From Desulfobulbaceae bacterium UBA2276 (GTDB lineage: Bacteria; Desulfobacterota; Desulfobulbia; Desulfobulbales; Desulfocapsaceae): a stretch of DNA of 19,183 nt. Made by a program: the position numbers and the translations under genes. The notes beneath the pieces are model-generated. The model did not search any database and was not told the origin of the DNA. It worked only from the letters and a program-made list of their open reading frames with translations. Below are positions 1-7,473 of the stretch, one piece after another (position 1 is the first letter of the stretch; every line of letters begins with the position of its first letter). The stretch spans positions 15,476 to 34,658 of the forward strand of contig DDWW01000040.1 in NCBI GenBank assembly GCA_002347085.1. Direction: 5' to 3'.

Positions 1-41
1 CTCCCAAGGCAGGCGCGCTAACCAGACTGCGCTACGCCCCG
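1..41 (-). tRNA. tRNA-Pro (UGG), 5' half, cut by window edge
   Basis: Read on the minus strand, this is the 5' part of a tRNA: a 7-base acceptor strand CGGGGCG, TA, a D-arm with GCGC/GCGC stem and GG in the loop, then anticodon stem CCTGC and loop CTTGGGA. The loop places TGG at the anticodon, so it reads proline CCA codons. The 3' half lies outside the window. The acceptor/D-arm pattern matches known bacterial tRNA-Pro. It lies 45 bp downstream of tRNA-Asn on the same strand. Confidence 0.9.
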
Positions 42-55
42 ACAAAAAAAAAGAA

Positions 56-77
56 AATCCAATCTGTAAATTGGACT
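56..77 (-). terminator. Terminator-like hairpin between the two tRNA genes
   Basis: On the minus strand, AGTCCAAT and ATTGGATT pair (8 bp including one G-U) around the loop TTACAG. A T-rich run (TTCTTTTTTTTTG) follows directly, before tRNA-Pro begins. This has the form of a weak intrinsic terminator or attenuator between tRNA-Asn and tRNA-Pro. It could instead be just a processing spacer; the stem is A/T-rich and modest. Confidence 0.4.
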
Positions 78-86
78 TGAGATGTT

Positions 87-162
87 TGGCTCCCCGGGAC
101 GGACTTGAACCGCCGACAGGGTGATTAACAGTCACCTGCTCTACCAACTGAGCTACCGAGGA
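87..162 (-). tRNA. tRNA-Asn (GUU)
   Basis: Minus strand, 76 nt with an encoded CCA end. The acceptor strands TCCTCGG and CCGGGGA pair (one T-G wobble), the D-loop has AGTTGGTA, the anticodon loop is CTGTTAA (anticodon GTT, asparagine), and the T-arm carries GGTTCAAGTCC. All arms close, so the gene looks intact. It is the first gene of a minus-strand tRNA cluster with tRNA-Pro. Confidence 0.96.
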
Positions 163-174
163 ATATTGGGGCCA

Positions 175-204
175 CTTATAGCACATTCTCTGGAGCTTCG
201 TCAA
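175..204 (-). promoter_or_regulatory. Promoter of the tRNA cluster
   Basis: On the minus strand, a -35 box TTGACG (199-204) is followed after 18 bp by TATAAG (175-180), preceded by TG at the extended -10 position. The sequence after the -10 is GC-rich (TGGCCCC). GC-rich discriminators are typical of stable-RNA promoters under stringent control, but that control is inferred. Confidence 0.75.
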
Positions 205-256
205 CACTTTTACACGTTTTTTTATATGACAAGAAAGTTCACAAAGAGTAAACAAG

Positions 257-305
257 GGGGAGGAGAGGTGAAATAAAGCGGTGCCTGATCTCACCTCTCC
301 TCCCC
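257..305. repeat. Perfect 15-bp inverted repeat upstream of pyk
   Basis: The arms GGGGAGGAGAGGTGA (257-271) and TCACCTCTCCTCCCC (291-305) are exact reverse complements around a 19-nt loop. No T-tract follows on either side, so it does not look like an intrinsic terminator. The purine-rich arm resembles a strong Shine-Dalgarno and the pyrimidine-rich arm would mask it in a plus-strand transcript. A role in controlling pyk is possible but only inferred. Confidence 0.6.
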
Positions 306-355
306 ACATGCCTTTCTTCTCAAGATACGCCCCCGGTCAAACCACAACCTTGTAA
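281..355 (+). CDS. Possible 24-residue leader ORF before pyk
   Basis: A GTG codon lies 10 nt after the purine-rich GGAGGAGAGGTG. It opens a 24-codon frame (beginning VPDLTSPPHM, ending GQTTTL) that stops at TAA 353-355, nine bases before the pyk ATG and in the same frame as pyk. pyk itself has no clear Shine-Dalgarno. Translational coupling through this leader would explain that, with the SD arm pairing to leader codons 4-8. Composition gives little support for coding, and the frame may be chance. Confidence 0.25.
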   Translation: MPDLTSPPHMPFFSRYAPGQTTTL

Positions 356-364
356 CGGTGAAAA

Positions 365-1816
365 ATGAAACTCCCCGCCAACAAAACAAAAATCATCGCC
401 ACCATCGGGCCGGCCTCTGACAATGTAGAGACCCTGATCCAATTGATCCAGGCCGGGATGAATATCGCCCGACTGAACTTCTCCCACGGCAAATTTTCCT
501 CACACCGTAAGACCATTGCCCGAATACGAGAGGCGGCCCAGTATTGCGGTTGCCGCATTGCCATTATGGCAGACCTCCCCGGCCCCAAGATGCGTATCGG
601 CACCATAGCCGATGAACCCGTCCTGCTCAAGACCGGAGAGGCTTTCACCCTGACCACTGAAGAGATAATCGGAGACATTCACCGGGCCTCTGTCACCTGC
701 CCGGATCTCCCGAAGGCAGTCAAGGCCGGTAATATCCTCTACCTCGATGATGGTTTTATTCAGCTTATTGTTGATTCGGTGCAGGGCCAGGAGGTAAAAT
801 GCGAGGTCCAGGTTGGCGGCAAGTTACGCTCTCGTAAAGGGCTCAATCTGCCAGGCATTGACCTGGGCGTTTCGGCCTTTACCGCCCATGATCGCAAATG
901 TCTGAAATTTGCCCTCAGACATGGCGTGGACGCCGTCAGCCAATCCTTTGTCGCGACCGCGGCCGACCTCATAGATGTCAGAGAAACGGCAAGACAATTG
1001 GGTTATTCCCCTTTTATTATTGCCAAGATCGAACGCTCTGAGGCCCTCGAGCATCTGGATACCATCCTGCATGCGGCTGACGGTCTGATGATCGCCCGTG
1101 GCGACTTAGGGGTTGAAATCCCTATTGAAGAGATGGCCATCACCCAGAAAAAAATCATGGCCCAGGCCCAAAGGGCGGGAAAACCGGTGATCACCGCCAC
1201 CCAGATGCTCGAATCCATGACCACTAACCGCAGGCCGACCCGAGCCGAGGCCACCGATGTCGCCAATGCCATCCTTGATGGCACCGATTGCATCATGCTC
1301 TCCGCCGAATCCGCTATGGGCGATTATCCGGTCGAGGCAGTGGCCATGCTGGCCTCAATCGGCACCTCCATTGAAAACTTCCGCCCAGACTGTCCACTCC
1401 GCAGACAGCTGAACCTGGATCGCGACTGGAAAAAGGCCGCCACCGGCCTCATCACCCTGGCAGTCGATGCCACTATCGAGCGAATCGAGCCCGCGTTCCT
1501 GATTATTCCCACCCAATCCGGGGCCACGGCCCGCAATATCGCCCGTTTCCGTCATAAAATCTGGACCTTTGCCATCTCCAGTTCCGAAAAAACCTGCCAG
1601 GAGCTCCTTTTTTCATATGGAGTCCACCCCCTGACCGCTCTGCCCATGCCTGACGACTGGAATCGCTATGCCGATGCACTCCAGCAACACTATGAACTTC
1701 CTGGCGAATTTTCTATCCTGACCGAAGGCCCCTCCCCTCAACACCCGGATACCAACCACCGCATGGAGCTTATCCATCTGGGAATCGCCAGAAATACCCT
1801 CGAAGTCCTCCCCTGA
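365..1816 (+). CDS. pyk: Pyruvate kinase
   Basis: Cytoplasmic glycolytic enzyme that converts phosphoenolpyruvate and ADP to pyruvate and ATP, using Mg2+ and K+. The 483-residue protein has the family landmarks in order: MNIARLNFSHG near residue 32 (substrate and K+ site), ADLPGPKMRIG near 69, the catalytic lysine in IIAKIERSE (K221), ARGDLGVEIP, then MLESM...RPTRAEATDVANAILDGTD and LSAESAMGDYPVEA. A C-terminal domain carries GATARNIARFR. Length is close to the usual 470-480. The ATG gives the standard N-terminus (KTKIIATIGPAS starts at residue 7), but no good Shine-Dalgarno precedes it. It diverges from the tRNA cluster and has no close operon partner; the next gene is over 200 bp away with its own promoter. 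Confidence 0.97.
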   Translation: MKLPANKTKIIATIGPASDNVETLIQLIQAGMNIARLNFSHGKFSSHRKTIARIREAAQYCGCRIAIMADLPGPKMRIGTIADEPVLLKTGEAFTLTTEEIIGDIHRASVTCPDLPKAVKAGNILYLDDGFIQLIVDSVQGQEVKCEVQVGGKLRSRKGLNLPGIDLGVSAFTAHDRKCLKFALRHGVDAVSQSFVATAADLIDVRETARQLGYSPFIIAKIERSEALEHLDTILHAADGLMIARGDLGVEIPIEEMAITQKKIMAQAQRAGKPVITATQMLESMTTNRRPTRAEATDVANAILDGTDCIMLSAESAMGDYPVEAVAMLASIGTSIENFRPDCPLRRQLNLDRDWKKAATGLITLAVDATIERIEPAFLIIPTQSGATARNIARFRHKIWTFAISSSEKTCQELLFSYGVHPLTALPMPDDWNRYADALQQHYELPGEFSILTEGPSPQHPDTNHRMELIHLGIARNTLEVLP

Positions 1817-1904
1817 GGAAAACAGGAAGCCCTTCGACCATCGATGCCCAAAGAGGGAAACCCAAATACCCCGATTTCTGCCAATCAGTTACCAATATTA
1901 TGCA

Positions 1905-1933
1905 TTGACACCTGTTGCAATTAAGAATACAAC
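1905..1933 (+). promoter_or_regulatory. Promoter of the diguanylate cyclase gene
   Basis: A perfect -35 TTGACA (1905-1910), a 17-bp spacer and a -10 TACAAC (1928-1933) point to the gene at 2033. Just downstream, CCCATA (1937-1942) and TATGGG (1948-1953) form a small inverted repeat at the expected transcription start, which could be an operator or a 5' hairpin. The remaining leader (about 80 nt) shows only a weak AGACG/CGTCT hairpin and no c-di-GMP riboswitch that I can recognise. Confidence 0.6.
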
Positions 1934-2032
1934 TCTCCCATAATGGCTATGGGCCCAAAAGACGATTCCGTCTCGCCGCCCCCCATAACAACCTGATAAT
2001 TATTACCCTCTGATCCTGTATCATCCAGCAAT

Positions 2033-4165
2033 ATGCAGCATCCCGAGCACCCAAAATTCTGGCCATTCCGCAAGCAGCTCAGCACCATCATTATCATTGC
2101 CCTGTTTTCTATTCTGAGCTGCGGTCTCTTCGGGGCCTGGCGTCTCCAGCAGTTCAGCGCCAGTCAGATCACAATCCAGCAATCATCCCAAAACCTTCAG
2201 CATCACCTGCGCACCAATCTGGAAAAAACCAGAATCATCGGCGAGATTCATACCCAACTCCGTCTCTATATGCAGTCTGGTGGGACTGACAATCTCAACT
2301 TGATTCATGACTCATCAGAAGACCTCCAGCGTCGCGATCTCTCACCCGAAGAGAAAAGAAATCTGGAGCAATTTCTGGAGATGATCGCCATCCTGGAAGT
2401 CCGGATGAAAAGTCTGGACGAGAACACCAAAAAAGTCTTCCTGCTTGAAAAAAACCTTATCAAAACCACCGGACAACTGATGTCCATTTCAAGCGTTGAA
2501 CAAGGCAACGTCATCCGGCCTTTAGTCATTGGCAGCTGCCTGCAACATCATCAACTCTTTGTGCAATCCATTGTCGCCAGCCATATAGAGGTCTTGAACC
2601 GGATCCAGCAAGAGGCGGCAGATATCTTCTCCACCCTGGAAATCCAACTGACCGCCCTCAGCAACACCCTCAACCCCGATCAGCAAAAGTTTATCGAAAA
2701 ACTGAAGAGCATCAACTACGAATTAGATGAGACGGTGCAAACCATCACCGCCATCCGCATCGCCACCCTGGAGGCTCAACACAAGACTGAACAATTTTTA
2801 GATGACATTAACACGACAACAACCCTGGACTCCCAGTCCCAAAACGCCAACGCCAACGCCCTCATAAACAAAAACCTGCAACAGGCCCGGGCCAATCTGC
2901 TCATCATGTCCGCAAGTCTCATTGTGGCGGCCCTCATGTTCGCGGTCATAGCCTTCTTCTTACATCAAAGAATGATCAAACCCCTGGTGGCTTTTGTCAA
3001 ACTGCTCCGCCGCATGACCAAGCTTTTAGCCAACTTTCGCGGACAACAGGTGGCCGAAGATGAAAACATCCTCCAACTCACCGAAATGGGCAACAATCGG
3101 CATGATGAATTGGGTGAGGCTGCCTTGGCGGTAACGACGCTGATCACTCGCCTGCGTGAACTTTCGCTCTTTCGTCAGACCATTGAGGCCGATGAATCGA
3201 CCGCTGATATCTACGCCCGGCTGTCGCAGATTTTTGTGCACAAACTGGGGCTGGAACGATTTGTCATCCTGGAACAATCTGATGAAAAAGATTCCACTTT
3301 AGCGCCTGTTTATTGTAACCCTCCGGAACTGGCGTCTGAACTTCCTGAATTTGCCATGGCCGAACACTGCCGCGCCAAACGGACAGGACTCATGATCACC
3401 TCCCTGGAAACCCCACTGATCTGCAAACAATATCCCTTCTCCGACACCATGGATCATGTCTGTATTCCCATGCTGGTGGGGGGGAATATCGTCGGGGTTA
3501 TCCAATTTCTCTTCTCCCTCGACCTGCCTGTAGAGGTACAACGCAACAAAAACATGGCCATAGAAGAGGCCAGATATTATATAGCCGAGGCCCTTCCGAT
3601 CCTCCAGGCCAAGCGCCTAACGCATAAGCTGGAAGGGATGGCCACTAAAGACCCGCTCACCGGCCTCTACAACCGCCGCTATCTGGATGGATGTATCGAC
3701 AAATTAGTCGAAGGAGCCCTGCGCCGCAAGAGCAAGATCGGTATTTTGATGTGTGATATCGATCACTTCAAGAGAGTCAACGACCTCTTCGGCCATGATA
3801 CTGGCGATTTCGTCCTGGTTCATTTGGCCCAGATTTGCCAGCACTGCGCCCGTAAAGCCGATCTGGTGATCCGCTTTGGCGGAGAAGAGTTCCTGATCAT
3901 CCTCCCCGACTGTGACGAATCGTGCGCAGCTACCCTGGCCGAACGAATCAGGGTGACGGTCGAGGAGAGCAACATTCATACGCCCAACCGCACGCTCCAA
4001 CAGACCATAAGTATCGGTGTGGCTGAATTTTCGTACACCTCAACCAAGACCATCTGGGACATAATCAAACTGGCCGACATTGCCCTCTACCAGGCAAAGA
4101 GCAATGGCCGGAATCAAGTCCTCATCTGCCAGGATGTCAGCGCGCTCATAGAAGAGGAGGAGTGA
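2033..4165 (+). CDS. Membrane GAF-GGDEF diguanylate cyclase
   Basis: Inner-membrane sensor predicted to make the second messenger c-di-GMP from two GTP. In the 710 residues: a first TM at about 18-36, a periplasmic region rich in helices, a second TM at about 289-311, a HAMP-like linker, a GAF-like domain at about 390-525, then GGDEF from DPLTGLYNRR (540). The metal-binding segment is D575-I-D-H-F-K and the signature is GGEEF (616-620), so the cyclase should be active. R607-K-A-D610 lies five residues before it and is a classical RxxD inhibitory site, predicting product feedback. There is no EAL or HD-GYP domain. The ATG at 2033 has only a weak ribosome site. The input ligand cannot be read from the sequence. 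Confidence 0.93.
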   Translation: MQHPEHPKFWPFRKQLSTIIIIALFSILSCGLFGAWRLQQFSASQITIQQSSQNLQHHLRTNLEKTRIIGEIHTQLRLYMQSGGTDNLNLIHDSSEDLQRRDLSPEEKRNLEQFLEMIAILEVRMKSLDENTKKVFLLEKNLIKTTGQLMSISSVEQGNVIRPLVIGSCLQHHQLFVQSIVASHIEVLNRIQQEAADIFSTLEIQLTALSNTLNPDQQKFIEKLKSINYELDETVQTITAIRIATLEAQHKTEQFLDDINTTTTLDSQSQNANANALINKNLQQARANLLIMSASLIVAALMFAVIAFFLHQRMIKPLVAFVKLLRRMTKLLANFRGQQVAEDENILQLTEMGNNRHDELGEAALAVTTLITRLRELSLFRQTIEADESTADIYARLSQIFVHKLGLERFVILEQSDEKDSTLAPVYCNPPELASELPEFAMAEHCRAKRTGLMITSLETPLICKQYPFSDTMDHVCIPMLVGGNIVGVIQFLFSLDLPVEVQRNKNMAIEEARYYIAEALPILQAKRLTHKLEGMATKDPLTGLYNRRYLDGCIDKLVEGALRRKSKIGILMCDIDHFKRVNDLFGHDTGDFVLVHLAQICQHCARKADLVIRFGGEEFLIILPDCDESCAATLAERIRVTVEESNIHTPNRTLQQTISIGVAEFSYTSTKTIWDIIKLADIALYQAKSNGRNQVLICQDVSALIEEEE

Positions 4166-4201
4166 GAGCTGTGGAGCCATCACCTCAACCAGAATGGTAA
4201 C

Positions 4202-4242
4202 CGTGTCGTGCTCCAAGCAAATCGAACGAAGCACGGGACACG
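4202..4242. repeat. Bulged hairpin after the cyclase gene
   Basis: CGTGTC+GTGCT (4202-4212) pairs with AGCAC and GACACG (4230-4242), giving 11 bp with a 2-nt GG bulge and a 17-nt loop. It lies 36 bp after the cyclase stop codon and has no T-tract. It may help end or stabilise the cyclase mRNA; this is inferred. Confidence 0.4.
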
Positions 4243-4308
4243 ATGAAGTGTTTGCCCAACAAAGCCGACAAACTGAACGCTTGCTTTGAGATAATGGGAC
4301 AAAACAAT

Positions 4309-4366
4309 TCGGGCCTTTTGGCCCAATGACGCGGCATATGCCGCAACATTGGGCCAAAAGGCCCGA
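4309..4366. repeat. Long nested palindrome between convergent genes
   Basis: TCGGGCCTTTTGGCCCAATG (4309-4328) is the exact reverse complement of 4347-4366. Between the arms sits a second palindrome, GCGGCATATGCCGC (4331-4344), with only two mismatched pairs separating the stems. Each arm also contains its own mini-hairpin (GGGCC-TTTT-GGCCC). It lies between the ends of two convergent genes, so a bidirectional terminator or transcript barrier is plausible, though good T-tracts are missing. It may instead be a dispersed palindromic repeat. Confidence 0.75.
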
Positions 4367-4402
4367 TTCCCAACAAACTATCCGCTGTCCTTTCTGCGGC
4401 GC

Positions 4403-5260
4403 CTACTTCTGCTGCCCCCCCATCATTCCCTTCATCATTTCCATGGCCTGCTCCATCTCCTGTTTTTCTTCCGGCGTCATCTGTTGCCCATCCTCATCCG
4501 GGGCAAGCAAGGGATTTACCGGCTGCTCCTGCATTTTTTTGGCGCCATCAGGGGATTTCAACGTGGCCATGGTCTGCTGGGCCAGAGAACGGGCCAGAGC
4601 ATCGACCTGAGGATCAGCCACAGCCTCGATCCCAGGGGGCGGCTCAAAATATTTCGCGCTGACATCTCCCTCATCTATGGACGTCGCCTCCTGTTTCATA
4701 CTCATGCCCATCATATTTGATTCGGTCTTGAGCGGGATACCGGCGTCATGGAGAGTATAAACCGTGGAGCCCATCATCTGCACCCTATCACAGTCATAGC
4801 CCAGGATTTTTGCCGCCTTCTGCTCGACCTTGGCCGCCATGGACTCGGCTCCCGGAAACAAACTCATTTTTTTAACATTCTCAAGGACCTGTTTCTGCTC
4901 GGCCGCTGACAAACGCTGATATTCTTCAAACATATATTTTTGTGGATTCACTGATTTCGTCCCGGTACGGGTGATCAGGTCAAAGGTATACACCCAGTCC
5001 GGAGACTCGATTGAAACAGTATCGGTGGCCGTGACCGTGCCCATCATGCTTGTCTTACCGTTATGGTACCTTGCAGTCTCGCGTCCATACTCCCGGACAT
5101 AGAGGGTCTCAGTGCCCTTCTCCATGCCGCTGATGGTATAATGAATGGTGGCGGCCTTGAATGGCAGCTTTTTCTCCCAGGGGTTTGAGTTACCGGCTGC
5201 TGCCATGATTGGCAATAACAACAGCAGCGCAAGCACCAGACCTAATTTTCCTTTTTTCAT
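4403..5260 (-). CDS. Secreted protein of unknown function
   Basis: I do not recognise the family with confidence. The 285-residue product starts with a clear signal peptide: MKKGK, a Leu-rich core, and a likely cut after AAA at 20-22. The mature part has a beta-rich stretch (ATIHYTISGMEKGTETLYVR) that resembles domains of unknown function in exported bacterial proteins. A polar helical region follows, then a Met/Glu/Gln-rich tail (about 260-285: MTPEEKQEMEQAMEMMKGMM...). The Met-rich end recalls periplasmic metal-handling proteins, but that is only a resemblance. The start is firm: AAGGAGG (5268-5274) lies 7 nt before the ATG. The gene stands alone on the minus strand, convergent with the cyclase and separated from the ABC-F gene upstream by a repeat element. 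Confidence 0.85.
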   Translation of the reverse strand: MKKGKLGLVLALLLLLPIMAAAGNSNPWEKKLPFKAATIHYTISGMEKGTETLYVREYGRETARYHNGKTSMMGTVTATDTVSIESPDWVYTFDLITRTGTKSVNPQKYMFEEYQRLSAAEQKQVLENVKKMSLFPGAESMAAKVEQKAAKILGYDCDRVQMMGSTVYTLHDAGIPLKTESNMMGMSMKQEATSIDEGDVSAKYFEPPPGIEAVADPQVDALARSLAQQTMATLKSPDGAKKMQEQPVNPLLAPDEDGQQMTPEEKQEMEQAMEMMKGMMGGQQK

Positions 5261-5340
5261 GTCCCATCCTCCTTGTTGAAGTGTTAAAACCCCACCGGTA
5301 AACCGTCACTCCCCATCGACCCAACAAAAACAAAGCTTCC

Positions 5341-5494
5341 TTAGGGACTCGGAAAATACTGATGTACCGTTTTTGGTAGGGTGCGCCGTGCGCACCGTTG
5401 CTGTCAATGCCAAGGATAGCGGCAGTTCAGGCGATGTGCGCACGGCGCACCCTACTCAAGAAAATGGTATATCGACAATTTCCGAGTCCCTTAA
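5341..5494. repeat. MITE-like element with long imperfect terminal inverted repeats
   Basis: The ends mirror each other: AGGGACTCGGAAA (5343-5355) with its complement at 5479-5491, then related A/T-rich stretches (GATGTACCGTTTT against GATATACCATTTT on the other strand), then a perfect 20-bp pair GTAGGGTGCGCCGTGCGCAC (5376-5395) and its complement (5436-5455). The centre is 40 bp and no protein is encoded. GTAGGGTGCGCCGTGCGCAC-type palindromes are, from memory, dispersed in many proteobacterial genomes. The layout fits a non-autonomous mobile or REP-type element inserted between the ABC-F gene and the secreted protein gene. Confidence 0.7.
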
Positions 5495-5511
5495 CTCTTA
5501 TTTCAACAATC

Positions 5512-7125
5512 TCAAGCAAACCGCTCCCGCATCTGAGCCACGCCCTCATCTGCCAGATAGTCATCAAAGGGCATCATCTTGTCAATAACACCGCCGGGCA
5601 GGATCTCCACAATCCTGTTGGCGACAGTGGCCACAAACTGATGGTCATGGGAGGCAAAAAGCACCACCTCGGGGAAGGCCAGGAGGGCATCATTGAGGGC
5701 AGTGATCGATTCCAGATCAAGATGATTGGTAGGTTCATCAAAGATCAGGGCATTGGCATCCGAGAGCATCATCTTCGACAACATGCAACGCACCCGCTCA
5801 CCTCCAGAAAGCACACTGGTTTTCTTCAAGGCCTCATCACCAGAAAAGAGCATCTTTCCCAGAAAACCCCGAGCAAAGGTCTCGCCCTCGGTAATCGGGG
5901 TGTACTGCCCCAACCAATCTACCAAGGCCAGGTCATTGGCAAAATAAGCACTGTTATCCATAGGGAAATAGGAGACACTCATCGTCACCCCCCAGCGGAA
6001 GGTGCCGCTGTCTGGTTCGAGCTCGCCTGCCAGGATCTGGAACAAGGTCGTCTTGGCGACACTGTTGATTCCGACAAAGGCCACTTTATCCCCCTGGTGC
6101 AGGGTAAAGTCCAGATCTTTGAACAGCGAAACGCCGTCAATAGACTTGGAGAGCCCTTGGACCTCGAGAATAATATCGCCACAGGGCCGTCCGGCCTTGA
6201 ACGAGATAAAGGGATATTTTCGTGAGGAAACGGGCATATCCTCAATCTGCAGCTTATCCAGAAGCTTTTTCCGGGACGTGGCCTGCTTGGACTTCGAGGC
6301 ATTGGCAGAAAACCGGAGGATAAACTCCTTGAGTTCCTTGGCCTTATCCGTCACCTTTTTATTGTCGCTCTGCCGCTGTTTCAGACTGAGCTGGCTGGCC
6401 TGGTACCAGAAGTCATAATTTCCCACATAGACCTGAATCTTGCCGAAATCAATGTCGGCCACATGGGTACAGACCTGATTGAGGAAATGACGATCATGGG
6501 AAACAATGATCACCGTATTCTGGAAACGGGCCAGAAAGTCCTCCAGCCAGGTGATTGACTGGAGATCCAGATGGTTGGTCGGTTCATCCAGCAGCAGGAT
6601 ATCGGGATTGCCGAACAGGGCCTGGGCCAGAAGCACCCGCACTTTTTCGCCGCCCTCAAGCTCCTTCATCCTCTTGTGCAGGAATTCTTCGGTGATTCCC
6701 AGACCGCTGAGGAGCACCGAGGCCTCGGAATCGGCCTCGTAGCCGTTCATTTCACCAAACTCCGCCTCCAGTTCGCCGCTACGAATGCCATCGGCCTCAT
6801 TAAAATCGGACTTGGCATACAGGGCTTCCCGCTCGGCCATCAAATCATACAATCGGCTATGGCCCATGATAACCGTATTGAGCACGGTCTCCTCGTCAAA
6901 GGCGAAATGATCCTGCCTGAGCATCGCTATCCGCTCGCGGCTCCCGACAGAGATCTCCCCCTTATCCGGCGGGAAATCACCGGCCAGGATCTTGAGAAAG
7001 GTGGACTTTCCGGCCCCATTGGCGCCGATCAGGCCATAGCAGTTGCCGGCAGTAAATTTGATGTTAACATCCTGGAAAATAATCCTTTTCCCGTAGGAGA
7101 GGGCGACATTAGTGGCGTTAATCAT
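5512..7125 (-). CDS. ybiT: ABC-F ATPase, YbiT/YkpA type
   Basis: Soluble twin-ATPase protein without membrane segments; the family binds ribosomes and acts on translation rather than transport. In the 537 residues: Walker A GANGAGKST (34-42), signature LEGGEKVRVLLAQ, Walker B ILLLDEPTNHLD with SHDRHF, then the charged interdomain linker (about 240-300, ASKSKQATSRKK). The second domain has LSGGERVRCML, ALIFDEPTNHLD and SHDHQF. Its Walker A is degenerate: G352-INSVAKTT lacks the usual glycines but keeps K358 and T359. From memory, other members of this subfamily also have a modified second P-loop, so this is not decay. The ATG has no clear Shine-Dalgarno, but the N-terminus MINATNVALSYGKR is standard. 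It is transcribed alone, away from the IS element. Confidence 0.95.
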   Translation of the reverse strand: MINATNVALSYGKRIIFQDVNIKFTAGNCYGLIGANGAGKSTFLKILAGDFPPDKGEISVGSRERIAMLRQDHFAFDEETVLNTVIMGHSRLYDLMAEREALYAKSDFNEADGIRSGELEAEFGEMNGYEADSEASVLLSGLGITEEFLHKRMKELEGGEKVRVLLAQALFGNPDILLLDEPTNHLDLQSITWLEDFLARFQNTVIIVSHDRHFLNQVCTHVADIDFGKIQVYVGNYDFWYQASQLSLKQRQSDNKKVTDKAKELKEFILRFSANASKSKQATSRKKLLDKLQIEDMPVSSRKYPFISFKAGRPCGDIILEVQGLSKSIDGVSLFKDLDFTLHQGDKVAFVGINSVAKTTLFQILAGELEPDSGTFRWGVTMSVSYFPMDNSAYFANDLALVDWLGQYTPITEGETFARGFLGKMLFSGDEALKKTSVLSGGERVRCMLSKMMLSDANALIFDEPTNHLDLESITALNDALLAFPEVVLFASHDHQFVATVANRIVEILPGGVIDKMMPFDDYLADEGVAQMRERFA

Positions 7126-7209
7126 AATAAGAGAGTGTTTCGATGAAGGGGGTGATAAGTGTGAGCATGTTGCCCAAGTATATTCTCGTTACTGAGGGGA
7201 AAATTTCAA

Positions 7210-7239
7210 ATTTTAGCACGACAGGAAGGAAGGACGCAA
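7210..7239 (-). promoter_or_regulatory. Likely promoter of the ABC-F gene
   Basis: On the minus strand, TTGCGT (7234-7239) is followed after 18 bp by TAAAAT (7210-7215), with TG one base before the -10 (extended -10). It leaves a leader of about 80 nt. The rest of the 7126-7347 gap is A/T-rich and I see no gene in it. Confidence 0.5.
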
Positions 7240-7347
7240 GCTTAATATGAAGAAACCAGGCTTGGAAGACGAGTCTGGTGGAGTTGACTTGTTTTTTTTA
7301 GAGAAAACCTCTGAAATTTGTATAATTTTATCAGTCAAAATTTCCAC

Positions 7348-7360
7348 TCTTTTTCCCCCG
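7348..7360 (+). repeat. Tentative left inverted repeat of the IS
   Basis: TCTTTTTCCCCCG matches the right repeat TGACCTTCCCCCG at 9 of 13 positions, including the whole CCCCCG core. The outer bases are diverged. A further TGACC occurs at 7363, so the exact boundary is uncertain. Confidence 0.4.
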
Positions 7361-7428
7361 AGTGACCACAATGCCTGAGATCAATAAGAGCCAAACCACC
7401 GGAAATATCCCGAACTGGCGGTTCTTTT

Positions 7429-7473
7429 GGCTCCTCGCTGTTTCAAGTGGGTAACTTGAAACAGCGAGGAGCC
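7429..7473. repeat. 19-bp fold-back palindrome at the OrfA break
   Basis: GGCTCCTCGCTGTTTCAAG (7429-7447) and its exact complement (7455-7473) flank a 7-nt loop TGGGTAA. The right arm runs into the first surviving codons of OrfA, and sequence to the left no longer encodes OrfA. This fits a template-switch or fold-back rearrangement, though it would also act as a strong hairpin in RNA entering the element. Confidence 0.7.

Noticed and set aside
1934..2032. c-di-GMP riboswitch in the leader of the diguanylate cyclase
   Set aside because: The conserved GEMM sequence elements are not present; only short weak hairpins are seen.
6042..6080. Degenerate second Walker A (GINSVAKTT) of the ABC-F protein as a sign of gene decay
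   Set aside because: The rest of domain two is intact and, from memory, YbiT/YkpA-type proteins often have a modified second P-loop.
5398..7146. Long plus-strand frames across the ABC-F gene
   Set aside because: They are antisense to an unambiguous gene and have no recognisable domains.
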